NCBI GenBank assembly: GCA_030040495.1
Contig: JASHTP010000015.1
Coordinates: forward strand, 1 to 19,181
From: Alphaproteobacteria bacterium
GTDB lineage: Bacteria > Pseudomonadota > Alphaproteobacteria > ATCC43930 > CGMCC-115725
Direction: 5' to 3'
DNA length: 19,181 nt
Below the pieces are notes generated by a model. It had not been told where the DNA came from, did not search any database, and was given only the letters and a program-made list of their open reading frames with translations. Made by a program: the position numbers and the translations under genes. Below, piece by piece: positions 1 through 6,823 of this stretch (position 1 is its first letter; every line of letters begins with the position of its first letter).

Positions 1-151
1 GGCGCCGGCGCAGCTGGACGGTCTCCCCGCCTTGATTCTCGATGCGCACGTGATAGGCCCAGACATAGTGATTCTCGGCGGGCGAGGACTGATCCTCCAG
101 GTAGAACGGCTTCACCGTCACCATGATGGATCGGGTCGTTTGCGCATACAT
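1..151 (-). CDS. apaG: ApaG/CorD-family protein, N-terminal part (3' end beyond window)
   Basis: About 50 codons read leftward from the ATG at 149-151 and run off the window edge. The visible start MYAQTTRSIMVTVKPFYLED, followed by QSSPAENHYVWAYHVRIENQ and GGETVQLRRR, matches the opening beta-strands of ApaG (DUF525), including the conserved EDQSSP and YVWAY motifs. ApaG proteins are about 125-130 residues, so more than half is missing. The fold is a fibronectin-III-like sandwich. The biochemical role is not settled: the family is linked genetically to diadenosine tetraphosphate hydrolase in enterobacteria and to Co/Mg effects (CorD). A GGAGGG ribosome binding site lies about 8 nt upstream of this ATG and supports the start. 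The gene is divergent from the hydrolase at 299, with a 147-nt gap in which I see no clear promoter or other element. Confidence 0.93.
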   Translation of the reverse strand, partial: MYAQTTRSIMVTVKPFYLEDQSSPAENHYVWAYHVRIENQGGETVQLRRR

Positions 152-298
152 GATCGGACCCTCCGCCGCGCGGGCCTGCGCCCGCATCCATTTTGTACCC
201 GCGCCGGGGCGCGTCAAGCCGCCCTTGCCGCCGCACTTGGCTTTGGCCGCGCCGGCCGATAAATCTCTCGCCGCCGCAGCGAGCCAGGAGCAGCCCCT

Positions 299-1168
299 TT
301 GTCGCCCCATGAGACGAGCCCGTCCCTTTCCTTGCTCGAGCGCCTGACGCGCGCCGCGACGGTGACGCCGTCGCCCTGCGGCGACGGCAGCATGGTGTGG
401 CGCCAGTGGGGCGAGGGGCCGCCGCTGGTGCTGTTCCATGGCGGCTATGGCTCCTGGACGCATTGGCTCCGCAACATCGACGCGCTCGCCGCGCGCTATC
501 GCGTCATCGCCGCCGACCTGCCGGGGCTCGGCGACAGCGCCCTGCCGCCGTCGCCGGTGACGCCGCAAGCGCTCGCCGGCGTCGTCGGCCGCGGCATCGA
601 CACGGTGCTGCCGCAGGGCGAGCGCTTCCACCTGGTGGGGTTCTCCTTCGGCGCCATGCTCGGCGGCCTGGTCGCCGCCGCGCGCGGCGCGCAGGTGCGC
701 TCGATGACCTTGGTGGGCTCGGCGAGCATGGGGCTCCGGCGCGCGCCGATGCAGGAGATGCAGCCGCCGCGCCGGCACATGAGCGGCGAGGAGATCGCGG
801 CGCTGCAACGCGCCAATCTCGGCATCCTGATGTTCGCCGACAAGCGCCGCATCGACGATCTCGCCGTCCGGCTGCAGGTCGAGAACGTCGCCCGAGCGCG
901 GGTCAAGAGCCGCGTCTTCGCGCCGCAGAACCTGCTCGGCCCGGTGCTGCCGCGGATCGCCGCGCCGCTCGGCGGCATCTGGGGCGAGCGCGACGTCACC
1001 GCCTATCCCTGGGTCGAGGACCGCCGCGACCTGCTGCGGCAGGCGCAACCCGACGCCTTCTTCGCCGTCATTCCCGGCGCCGGCCATTGGGTGATGTACG
1101 AAGCCGCCGCGGAATTCGACCGCGTGCTGCTCGAGCGGCTTGCCGGCGCGGAACGGCCGTCGCGCTAG
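299..1168 (+). CDS. alpha/beta hydrolase (289 aa)
   Basis: This is a complete single-domain alpha/beta hydrolase. Visible landmarks are the oxyanion-hole strand VLFHGGYGSW (residues 44-53), the turn DLPGLGDS (73-80), the nucleophile elbow GFSFGA with Ser116, a probable acid at Asp232 (GERDVTAYPW) and the catalytic His263 (GAGHWVMYE). The triad is therefore intact. There is no signal peptide, so it is probably cytosolic. The substrate cannot be read from the sequence; esterase or C-C bond hydrolase activity are equally possible. The start chosen is TTG at 299, because AGGAG at 286-290 is well spaced from it; the first in-frame ATG (391) would trim the N-terminus just before the first conserved strand. 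It converges on the methyltransferase with only 7 nt between the stop codons, so the two transcripts probably overlap. Confidence 0.88.
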   Translation: MSPHETSPSLSLLERLTRAATVTPSPCGDGSMVWRQWGEGPPLVLFHGGYGSWTHWLRNIDALAARYRVIAADLPGLGDSALPPSPVTPQALAGVVGRGIDTVLPQGERFHLVGFSFGAMLGGLVAAARGAQVRSMTLVGSASMGLRRAPMQEMQPPRRHMSGEEIAALQRANLGILMFADKRRIDDLAVRLQVENVARARVKSRVFAPQNLLGPVLPRIAAPLGGIWGERDVTAYPWVEDRRDLLRQAQPDAFFAVIPGAGHWVMYEAAAEFDRVLLERLAGAERPSR

Positions 1169-1175
1169 CGGCCGG

Positions 1176-1961
1176 TCAGGTTGCGGATTCGCTGCGCTCC
1201 GGCCGCGTCGCCAGCAGCGCCAGCGCCTCGACCAGCTCGCTGACCGCGCCGCCCTCGGCGTAGGGCGCCAGCGCGGCGCGGAGCTCCGCTTCGAAAGCGG
1301 CGCGCGCCTGGCCGAGCCGCTCCGGCGAGGTGGTCGAGAGCGACAGCGCGCGCGCCACCATCTCGTCGAGGCTGGTGCGCCGCTGAACGCGCTCGGTCAA
1401 GAGCCGGAGGGCGGAGAAGGGCGAGCGACGCAGCACCGCCTCGTGATCCCGGTCATGGGGGCGCGGGTCGTCCTCGGCATAGCGGTCGCGGATCGCGCGC
1501 CAGGCCTTGTGCCAGGCGTTCTCCGGGACGTTGGGATGGCGGTCGCCGAAGAGCGCGACGCCGCCCTTGGGCTCGATCATCGTGTCGAGCGTGGCGAGCG
1601 TCTTCTCGCGGTCCATCCAGTGGAACGAGCGCCCCATGGTGACCAGCGAAAACCGCCCGAGCGCGGGCGCGAGATCCTGCGAGCCGCCGAGGACGAAGGT
1701 GAAGCGCCCCGCCTGGCCGCGCGCCGCTTCTTGCGCCGCCGCCAGCATGTCGGGCTCGGGATCCATGGCAACGACTTCGGCGACGTAAGGCGCAAAGGCG
1801 ATGGCGAGAAAGCCCGGGCCGCAGCCGAGATCGAGCAGACGGCCGCTCCCGTCGAGCGCGAGCGCGCCCGCTACCGCGGCGATGAGCCCCGGCGGATAGC
1901 GCAGCCGGCCGGCGACGTAGTGCGGCACGGTCGAGCGGAAGCGGCGTTCGGCGGGGATCAT
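1176..1961 (-). CDS. class I SAM-dependent methyltransferase (261 aa)
   Basis: This is a Rossmann-fold methyltransferase of the Methyltransf_11 type. Motif I is DLGCGPG (residues 44-50), the acidic residue that ends strand 2 is Asp67 (VAMDPEPDML), and a motif IV-like region reads LVTMGRSFHWMD (106-117). The FHW-MD segment is common in small-molecule methyltransferases related to UbiE/BioC-like proteins, but the substrate is unknown. The C-terminal third has no recognised motif. The start is uncertain: ATG at 1961 gives the 261-residue form, and an in-frame ATG at 1982 would add MVSKSAP; neither has a convincing Shine-Dalgarno sequence. The open frame continues much further upstream, but there it reads antisense to the tRNA-Gly gene and should not be included. 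The gene is transcribed away from the tRNA and converges on the alpha/beta hydrolase. Confidence 0.88.
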   Translation of the reverse strand: MIPAERRFRSTVPHYVAGRLRYPPGLIAAVAGALALDGSGRLLDLGCGPGFLAIAFAPYVAEVVAMDPEPDMLAAAQEAARGQAGRFTFVLGGSQDLAPALGRFSLVTMGRSFHWMDREKTLATLDTMIEPKGGVALFGDRHPNVPENAWHKAWRAIRDRYAEDDPRPHDRDHEAVLRRSPFSALRLLTERVQRRTSLDEMVARALSLSTTSPERLGQARAAFEAELRAALAPYAEGGAVSELVEALALLATRPERSESAT

Positions 1962-2065
1962 GGGGGCAGATTTAGAGACCATGCCCGGCGGGCGCAACCG
2001 ACCCGCGCCCGCCCGCCGCGGCGCTTGAAGCCGCCCGCGCGCTTCGCCTAAAGTGGCGCCGGGAC

Positions 2066-2139
2066 GCGGGTGTAGCTCAATGGTAGAGCAGAAGCTTCCC
2101 AAGCTTACGACGAGGGTTCGATTCCCTTCACCCGCTCCA
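2066..2139 (+). tRNA. tRNA-Gly (anticodon CCC)
   Basis: This 74-nt cloverleaf has an acceptor stem GCGGGTG/CACCCGC with 7 perfect pairs, D arm GCTC/GAGC with GG in the loop, anticodon loop TTCCCAA (anticodon CCC, reads GGG), T arm GAGGG/CCCTT with loop TTCGATT, discriminator T and an encoded CCA. The layout and length match E. coli glyU-type tRNA-Gly. The outermost anticodon-stem pair is a G27-A43 mismatch (GAAGC/GCTTA), which is slightly unusual. All other invariant positions (T8, A14, G18, G19, T54, T55, C56, A58) are present. A degenerate copy of the same gene lies at 5600-5673. Confidence 0.97.
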
Positions 2140-2189
2140 CTTAAGGTCAATTGTGGTCGGCGAACTCTGAATTTCCGGCGCGGCACGAC

Positions 2190-2217
2190 CCGCCGCTCGT
2201 GCGCCTGGGAGCGGCGG
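2190..2217. repeat. GC-rich inverted repeat downstream of tRNA-Gly
   Basis: A perfect 9-bp stem, CCGCCGCTC (2190-2198) with GAGCGGCGG (2209-2217), and a 10-nt loop lie about 50 nt after the tRNA. It could end the tRNA transcript, but there is no T run, so this is only a structural observation. The rest of the 201-nt gap (2140-2340) holds nothing recognisable except a 6-bp hairpin, GATCCC-N3-GGGATC (2328-2342), which overlaps the racemase stop codon. Confidence 0.3.
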
Positions 2218-2340
2218 CTGGGCGCTATGCTCGCGACCGCCGCAATACCGGTCTCATCAAGCTTCGCCGGTCCACCGAACTCATCGCGAGGCTCGCCGTC
2301 CGCCGGGCCGACCACCGCCCATCGACCGATCCCGGTGGGA

Positions 2341-3426
2341 TCACGATGCCGAATAGCGGCGCACGGCGGCCTCATCCCACGCCAGGCCGAGACCGGGTCC
2401 CCTCGCGGTCACTTTTCCGCCAGCCGGCTGATAGGGCTCCGCCAGGATCGCGCCGGCGACGTCGAGATGCTCGAGCCAATGGAGGGTCGGCGTCACCGCG
2501 AGCATATGCGCGCTCGCCTCGATGAAAATATGGCTCGAGACCGGCAGCGACGCGGCCTCGGCCTGGCCCATGGCGCTCAGCCATCCCGTGACGCCGCCGA
2601 TCTTCATGATGTCGAGCATGGCGTAATCCGATGCGCCGGCGGCGATCGCCTTTGCCATGTCGCGAGGGAACCACCAATTCTCGCCGGTCTGCACCGGCAC
2701 GGCCGACGCCGCGCGGACCTGGGCGTGGCCGTGGAGATCCTCGGCCCGTACCGGCTCTTCGACCCAGTGGAGATCGTAGTCGGCGAGCCCCGCGATCCTG
2801 CGGCGTGCCTCGACGGGATCCAGCGACTGGTTGTAGTCCACCATCAGCCTGACGTCGGGGCCGATCATCGCGCGCACGGCGGCGACGACCGTCAAATCCT
2901 TTTTGAGATCGCCATCGCCGATCTTGATCTTGATCGCACGGAATCCGGCCTCGACCGAAGCCAGGATCGCCTTCTCGTCCGCCTTGGGATCGACGATGCC
3001 ATAGCTGTCATAGGCCGGAAGCGGCGCTGGCGAGCCGCCCAGCAATTCGACCAAGGGCCGATCGAGCGTCCGCGCAACCGCGTCCCAGAACGCCATGTCG
3101 AGGCCGGAAACCGCCATCCCCACCAGCCCCTGCCAGCCGAGCAGCCGGAAGCGCCGGTCGAAGTCGCGCCTGCGCTCGACCGGGGCGACGGACTTGCCCT
3201 TGAGCTCGGGAGCCATCTCGTCGATCAATCGCACCAGCGGCGCCAGCGCGGCGGCCGTGTAGCCGAAAATGTAGGAATGGCCCGAGCTTCCCTCTTCGGT
3301 CGCCACGTCGATCAACACGAGCGGCGCCGAGGGGATGGTCCCCACGGCGGTCCGGATCGGCTGCTTCAGCGGCGCCAGCACGGCGCGCGCCGTCACGTCT
3401 CGAATGGTGAGCTTCGCGTCGCCCAT
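2341..3426 (-). CDS. mandelate racemase-type enolase superfamily enzyme (361 aa)
   Basis: The protein aligns by eye along its whole length with Pseudomonas putida mandelate racemase at a constant offset of +2. The two catalytic lysines of the KxK motif are Lys166 and Lys168 (AIKIKIG). Metal ligands are Asp197 (MVDYNQSLD), Glu223 (WVEEP) and Glu249 (QTGENWW). The Asp-His dyad is Asp272 (MLDIMKIGGVTGW) and His299 (SSHIFIE), and the electrophilic Glu is Glu319 (HWLEHLD). The N-terminal capping domain also resembles the enzyme (TAVGT, APLVLID, GHSY). The family interconverts enantiomers of alpha-hydroxy acids using Mg2+, but close homologues include other racemases and acid-sugar dehydratases, so the exact substrate is inferred. 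The start is ATG at 3426 with GGAG upstream. It is divergent from a TetR regulator and near an MFS transporter, consistent with uptake and catabolism of an aromatic or other hydroxy acid. Confidence 0.9.
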   Translation of the reverse strand: MGDAKLTIRDVTARAVLAPLKQPIRTAVGTIPSAPLVLIDVATEEGSSGHSYIFGYTAAALAPLVRLIDEMAPELKGKSVAPVERRRDFDRRFRLLGWQGLVGMAVSGLDMAFWDAVARTLDRPLVELLGGSPAPLPAYDSYGIVDPKADEKAILASVEAGFRAIKIKIGDGDLKKDLTVVAAVRAMIGPDVRLMVDYNQSLDPVEARRRIAGLADYDLHWVEEPVRAEDLHGHAQVRAASAVPVQTGENWWFPRDMAKAIAAGASDYAMLDIMKIGGVTGWLSAMGQAEAASLPVSSHIFIEASAHMLAVTPTLHWLEHLDVAGAILAEPYQPAGGKVTARGPGLGLAWDEAAVRRYSAS

Positions 3427-3485
3427 CGTCCGCTCCGAGGGTGCTCTCGATCTCTCTTCGGCACCCTATCGACGCGCGGCGATAT

Positions 3486-3507
3486 GTAAACTCACTAGGC
3501 AGTATAC
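3486..3507. promoter_or_regulatory. probable TetR-type operator between the racemase and tetR genes
   Basis: The 22-bp imperfect palindrome is GTAAACT-N8-AGTATAC, with arms matching at 6 of 7 positions and the centre falling on CTAG. It is the only AT-leaning patch in the 107-nt divergent intergenic region. A palindrome centred on CTAG with ACT...AGT flanks is a common design for TetR-family operators. Its position would let one regulator control both the racemase gene and its own gene. The assignment is inferred from symmetry and place; no binding data are available. Confidence 0.5.
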
Positions 3508-3533
3508 CGTCGCGCATGATACGCCGAGGCGGC

Positions 3534-4166
3534 ATGGCGCGATCGGCAGGGCAGACGCGGCGACGCATCCTGGAGACGGCCTACGGGCTGTTCTACCGCA
3601 AGGGCTTCACGCGGGTCGGCGTCGATCTCGTCGCCGAAGCGGCCGGCGTGACCAAGCGGACGCTCTACGACCACTTCGCCAGCAAGGACGAGCTTCTCGC
3701 GGCGGTCCTCGAGTTTCATCACGAGCTGTCGCTGGCGCGGATCCAGGATTGGAGCGGCCGCCTGGCCGGCGATGTCGATACGATGCTGGACTCGCTGTTC
3801 TCGGAATTGGCGCAATGGGCGGGCAAGCCGCGCTGGGCCGGCGCCGGGTTCACCCGCCTCACAATGGAGCTTGCCGACCTTCCCGGCCATCCCGCGCGCG
3901 CCATCGCCAGCCGGCACAAGGCCGCCTTGGAGGCGTGGCTCGCGGGCGAGCTGGCCCGGCGGCGGCTGGCGGCTCCGGCCGCGCGCGCCCGGGAGGTCAT
4001 GCTGCTGCTGGAGGGCTCGATGGCGCTCATGCTCATTCATGGCGACCGGAGCATTGCCGAAGCGGCGGCGCAGGCGGCAAAGCGCCTCATGCTCGACGGG
4101 CGCCGAAGAGTCCGGTCGGAGCGCGCTCGCCGTCGGCGCATCGGCTCGAAAGCGTCCGCAGATTAG
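3534..4166 (+). CDS. TetR/AcrR-family transcriptional regulator (210 aa)
   Basis: The N-terminal DNA-binding domain is typical of TetR. It has helix 1 TRRRILETAYGLFYRKGF (residues 8-25), then the helix-turn-helix around DLVAEAAGVTKRTLYDHFASK (31-51), with the usual T-LY-HF recognition-helix pattern. The remaining about 150 residues form the variable ligand-binding and dimerisation domain, rich in Ala and Leu and ending in an Arg-rich tail. Length is normal for the family. The start is uncertain: ATG at 3534 has GAGG close upstream, and ATG at 3516 (MIRRGG) is also in frame, whereas the open frame further upstream crosses the putative operator. It is divergent from the racemase gene and 170 nt upstream of the MFS gene, so it is the natural candidate to control both. 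The ligand is unknown. Confidence 0.9.
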   Translation: MARSAGQTRRRILETAYGLFYRKGFTRVGVDLVAEAAGVTKRTLYDHFASKDELLAAVLEFHHELSLARIQDWSGRLAGDVDTMLDSLFSELAQWAGKPRWAGAGFTRLTMELADLPGHPARAIASRHKAALEAWLAGELARRRLAAPAARAREVMLLLEGSMALMLIHGDRSIAEAAAQAAKRLMLDGRRRVRSERARRRRIGSKASAD

Positions 4167-4191
4167 CCATTTCCCGACTTCCGCTGCCTGC

Positions 4192-4225
4192 CCTGCCCGA
4201 CGAATCCCGCGGCGGCCCGGGCAGG
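4192..4225. repeat. inverted repeat between tetR and the MFS gene
   Basis: CCTGCCCG (4192-4199) pairs perfectly with CGGGCAGG (4218-4225) across an 18-nt GC-rich loop, 26 nt after the tetR stop codon. It could be an attenuating or terminating hairpin between tetR and the MFS gene, but there is no T run. The remaining bases up to 4336 show no clear promoter. Confidence 0.25.
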
Positions 4226-4336
4226 AAGCGGCATCTGCCGACGAGATGCGAGCGATCACTAAGAATCGCTTCTCCGGATTGCCCGATCGGCTCACGCTGA
4301 CCCTCCCCCTGACCGCGGCAATCGGCGAGCCGACGC

Positions 4337-5575
4337 ATGGTTCTTTTCCGCACCAATCCCGCGCTGGCGGTCGAGGCTGATCGACTTGCGCCACCGACCC
4401 GCGCACGCACGGATCTCGCGCTGGCCCTCGGTGGCATGCTTGCGCTGGCTTCGGCGATGGGCATAGGGCGTTTCGTCTATACGCCGATCCTTCCCGCGAT
4501 GACCGAAGCGCTGGGCCTCAGCAAGGCGGAAGCCGGACTGATCGCCTCGGCGAATTTCATGGGTTACCTCGCAGGAGCGCTGCTCGCCGCGGCGCCGCGG
4601 TTGCCGGGCGGACGGCGCGCCTGGTTCCTGGCGGCGCTCGCGGTCAGTGCGGCGACCACGGCCGCAATGGCGGCATCCGGCTCGATGACCGCTTTCCTGT
4701 CGTTGCGCTTCGCGGGCGGGGCGGCGAGCGCCTTCGTGCTGGTGTTCGGCTCGGCCCTGGTGCTCGACCATCTCGCCGTGACCGGGCGCACGGGTTTCGC
4801 GTCGATCCATTTCGCCGGCGTCGGCGTCGGCATTGCCGCTAGCGCAATCCTGATCGCGGCGCTGCGGGCGACGGGAGCGGATTGGCAGCTGCTGTGGCTT
4901 GCGTCCGGCGCTCTCGCCGCAATCGTCATCCCGGTCTGCGCCCGGCTCGTGCCGGGCGCGAGGCCGGCGGCGGAGACGCCGGCATCCCGCGCCGCGACAT
5001 CCGGCGGTTTGCCGCGCGGTCTCGGGCCACTCGCCCTTTGTCATGGGTTGTTCGGTTTTGGCTACGTCGTCACCGCGACGTTCCTCGTTGCGGTCGTGGG
5101 CAACGCTCCCGGGGTGCAAACATGGGGACCGGCCGTCTGGTTGGTCGTCGGCCTTAGCGCAGCCCCTTCGACCGCGATCTGGGGTCGCGCCGGCGCCCGC
5201 TTCGGGGCGCTGAGAACCTACGGACCGGCCTGTCTGCTGGAGGCGGCGGGCATCGCCGCCGGCGGGCTGTGGCCGACGCCCGTCGGTGCGCTGCTCGCAG
5301 CCTCGCTGCTTGGCGTCACCTTCATGGGGATCACCGCCTTGGGCTTCGCCGCCGCGCGCACCCTCGCGCCGGACCGGCAACACCGCTCGTTCGCCTTGAT
5401 GACCGCGGGATTCGGCGTCGGACAGATCGCGGGGCCGGTCATGGCCGGGTTTCTGCTGGATCGTACCGGCAGCTTCGCGTTGCCGTCGCTCATCGCCGCG
5501 GCTGCGCTTGCCACCGCCGCCATCATCGCGGCAATCGCGGCCGCCCGCTCGCTTCGGCCGGCAACCGGCCGATGA
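4337..5575 (+). CDS. YbfB/YjiJ-type major facilitator superfamily transporter (412 aa)
   Basis: This is an integral membrane protein with about 12 hydrophobic segments. After a short hydrophilic N-terminus, helix 1 carries the family signature GIGRFVYTPILPAM (residues 42-55), typical of the YbfB/YjiJ branch (MFS_4). The loop after helix 2 holds the MFS motif region near RLPGGRRAW, and a central hydrophilic loop around residues 205-230 separates the two six-helix halves. The second half contains GFGYVVTATF and GFGVGQIAGPVMAGFLLDRTG. Substrates of this branch are poorly defined. Here the neighbouring racemase suggests import of a hydroxy acid, which is inference. Start ATG at 4337 has only a weak GGCGAG upstream. 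The stop lies 24 nt before the pseudo-tRNA, so this gene is the right-hand end of the tRNA-bounded module. Confidence 0.9.
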   Translation: MVLFRTNPALAVEADRLAPPTRARTDLALALGGMLALASAMGIGRFVYTPILPAMTEALGLSKAEAGLIASANFMGYLAGALLAAAPRLPGGRRAWFLAALAVSAATTAAMAASGSMTAFLSLRFAGGAASAFVLVFGSALVLDHLAVTGRTGFASIHFAGVGVGIAASAILIAALRATGADWQLLWLASGALAAIVIPVCARLVPGARPAAETPASRAATSGGLPRGLGPLALCHGLFGFGYVVTATFLVAVVGNAPGVQTWGPAVWLVVGLSAAPSTAIWGRAGARFGALRTYGPACLLEAAGIAAGGLWPTPVGALLAASLLGVTFMGITALGFAAARTLAPDRQHRSFALMTAGFGVGQIAGPVMAGFLLDRTGSFALPSLIAAAALATAAIIAAIAAARSLRPATGR

Positions 5576-5599
5576 TCACGCCGGTCAGGGTTCAGGGAC

Positions 5600-5673
5600 G
5601 CGGGTCAAGCTCAAGGATGGAGCAGACGCTTCCCAAGCTTGCGACGAGGGCTCGGTTCCCTTCGCGCGCTCCA
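5600..5673 (+). pseudogene. decayed tRNA-Gly(CCC) copy
   Basis: This 74-nt stretch aligns without gaps to the tRNA-Gly at 2066-2139, with 63 of 74 positions identical. The anticodon loop TTCCCAA and the CCA end are kept. The changes break the fold. The acceptor stem (GCGGGTC/CGCGCGC) has two mismatches and one wobble. T8 became A, the GG of the D loop is disrupted, two anticodon-stem pairs are mismatched, and the T54/A58 pair became C/G. It is most likely a non-functional relic rather than a second isoacceptor. It marks the right edge of the module that begins at the intact tRNA. Confidence 0.85.
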
Positions 5674-5836
5674 AAGCCTTCAGATCCCTGGCGCGCGCCG
5701 CTCCCTGCACAGGGGGCTAGACGGCAAAAAACGGCATAGCCGCGGGCGGTCGCCGCAGGACAATTGCAGCCATAGGCGTGTCGAGTTTCGGGAACCGCCC
5801 ATGGCCGTGCAACAAAGTGGGCGGCCGGCGCCGACA

Positions 5837-5850
5837 TTGATTCAGGTCAA
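5837..5850. promoter_or_regulatory. FNR/FixK-type binding site upstream of the cysteine protease gene
   Basis: TTGAT-TCAG-GTCAA matches the FNR/FixK/Anr consensus TTGAT-N4-ATCAA at 9 of 10 defined positions. A -10-like TATGGT follows at 5875-5880, putting the box near -43 of the expected start, close to the class II activator position. The protease ATG is at 5950. The other bases of the 276-nt gap between the pseudo-tRNA and this gene hold nothing else I can identify; a 33-codon frame (5801-5902) overlaps the box and looks spurious. Confidence 0.55.
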
Positions 5851-5949
5851 TGCCCCCTTCGCCTCGGCGCTTTCTATGGTGCCGATGCCGCGCATGGCCT
5901 GACCGAACCCCGTCCGAGGGGGCCGAACAAAGGCGTGCTGGATTGAGAC

Positions 5950-6672
5950 ATGAAGCGATATCCTGTCTGTGCGGTGGCGTGGGCCGTCGCGCTCGTCACT
6001 GTCATGCCGCTTTGGGCGTCGTCGCCGCAGCCGAGGCAAGGCCTTTTCGGCAGTTCCGAAACCTTCTCGCCGGACAATTCCAACTTTTACAAATGGAACG
6101 GCATGTTGCGGCGGTTCAAAGCTGAACGGCGCGCCGCGAAAGACGTCTGTCCCGGACGCGCCGTCGAAGGGTGCGAGCCAAAGGAATGGCAGACCTTGGT
6201 CGATAGCGTCGCTGGCCTCGACGTCCGTGCCAAGATCGCGAGGGTGAACACCGCTATCAATAGCCATCCCTACGTCGCTTCGATCCGCAATTGGGGCGAC
6301 AGCAATCACTGGGAGACGCCGTTCGAGTTCTTCCGCAAGGGCGGCCAGTGCGAGGACTACGCGATTGCCAAGTACATGGTGCTGCGCGAATCGGGAATGC
6401 CGGCAAGGGCGCTCCGCCTTGTCGTCGTGCGCGACATGCACCTGAATCTCGTTCATGCCGTTCTCGTTGCCTACGTCGAGGGCGAACCCTTGCTTCTCGA
6501 CAACCAGAAAAGCGCCATCGTGCCCACCTCGACCATCTCCTATTATTGGCCTTACTACGCGATCAATGAGCAGGGTTGGTGGCTCTATCACCGACCGGGT
6601 CGCCGCATTGCGGGGCTCGCGGTTGCCAACGCGGAGCTCCAGGCTATCGGTGTGTGCGCATCTCGCGGTTGA
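5950..6672 (+). CDS. exported transglutaminase-like cysteine protease, LapG family (240 aa)
   Basis: This protein belongs to the bacterial transglutaminase-like cysteine proteinase family (BTLCP, Pfam PF06035). An N-terminal signal sequence (Lys-Arg then a hydrophobic run, residues 4-22) ends near WASS, so it is predicted to be periplasmic. The Cys-His-Asp triad is visible: Cys134 in GGQCEDYA, His169 in LNLVHAVL and Asp184 in LLLDNQ. WNGMLRR near residue 49 and NHWETPFEFFRKGG (119-132) are also family hallmarks. The best-known member, LapG, cleaves a surface adhesin and is held in check by the c-di-GMP receptor LapD. No LapD or large adhesin is encoded in this window, so its target is unknown. 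An FNR/FixK-like site lies upstream. The ribosome binding site is weak (GGAT about 9 nt before ATG). Confidence 0.88.
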   Translation: MKRYPVCAVAWAVALVTVMPLWASSPQPRQGLFGSSETFSPDNSNFYKWNGMLRRFKAERRAAKDVCPGRAVEGCEPKEWQTLVDSVAGLDVRAKIARVNTAINSHPYVASIRNWGDSNHWETPFEFFRKGGQCEDYAIAKYMVLRESGMPARALRLVVVRDMHLNLVHAVLVAYVEGEPLLLDNQKSAIVPTSTISYYWPYYAINEQGWWLYHRPGRRIAGLAVANAELQAIGVCASRG

Positions 6673-6720
6673 AGCAGTCAGAACACGCCGATTTATCGGT
6701 CGCAAGCCTGGCCCGGAGTT

Positions 6721-6742
6721 TCGCGGCGGGACGCCGCCGCGA
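6721..6742 (+). terminator. possible terminator after the LapG-like gene
   Basis: A perfect 9-bp GC-rich stem, TCGCGGCGG (6721-6729) with CCGCCGCGA (6734-6742), has a 4-nt loop and lies 48 nt after the stop codon. A 12-bp palindrome AAACGGCCGTTT (6748-6759) and a T-rich stretch TTTTGCTCTTT follow. The T run is not directly adjacent to the stem, so intrinsic termination is only plausible. Confidence 0.4.
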
Positions 6743-6823
6743 CGCGCAAACGGCCGTTTTGCTCTTTCCCGGGACCTGTTCGCGAGATGCGAGCCGCGGA
6801 CACGGCAGGAGGTCGCTGGCCTG

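Larger units (their letters stand above)
2061..5673. other. segment bounded by direct repeats of tRNA-Gly; possible small island
   Basis: A 79-nt direct repeat (2061-2139 and 5595-5673, 68 of 79 positions identical by hand count) brackets the mandelate racemase homologue, its TetR regulator and an MFS transporter. The left copy is the intact tRNA gene; the right copy is decayed. Both include the same 5 nt (GGGAC) upstream of the tRNA. tRNA genes are common integration sites, and a self-contained enzyme-regulator-transporter set is typical cargo. However, no integrase is present and the duplicated unit is the whole tRNA rather than its 3' end. An old tandem tRNA duplication later separated by insertion is therefore an equal explanation. 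Confidence 0.35.

Noticed and set aside
1962..2375. Upstream extension of the methyltransferase frame, containing a GNRTLVVSLGS-like sequence
   Set aside because: This stretch is antisense to the tRNA-Gly gene; the GNRTLV...ELHPRP peptide is a well-known artefact of translating the reverse strand of tRNAs. A similar artefact occurs opposite the pseudo-tRNA.
5600..5673. Second functional tRNA-Gly
   Set aside because: Loss of T8, T54 and A58 together with acceptor and anticodon stem mismatches argues for a relic, although the anticodon and CCA are intact.
5801..5902. 33-codon frame upstream of the LapG-like gene
   Set aside because: It has no convincing ribosome binding site or composition bias and it overlaps the FNR/FixK-like box.
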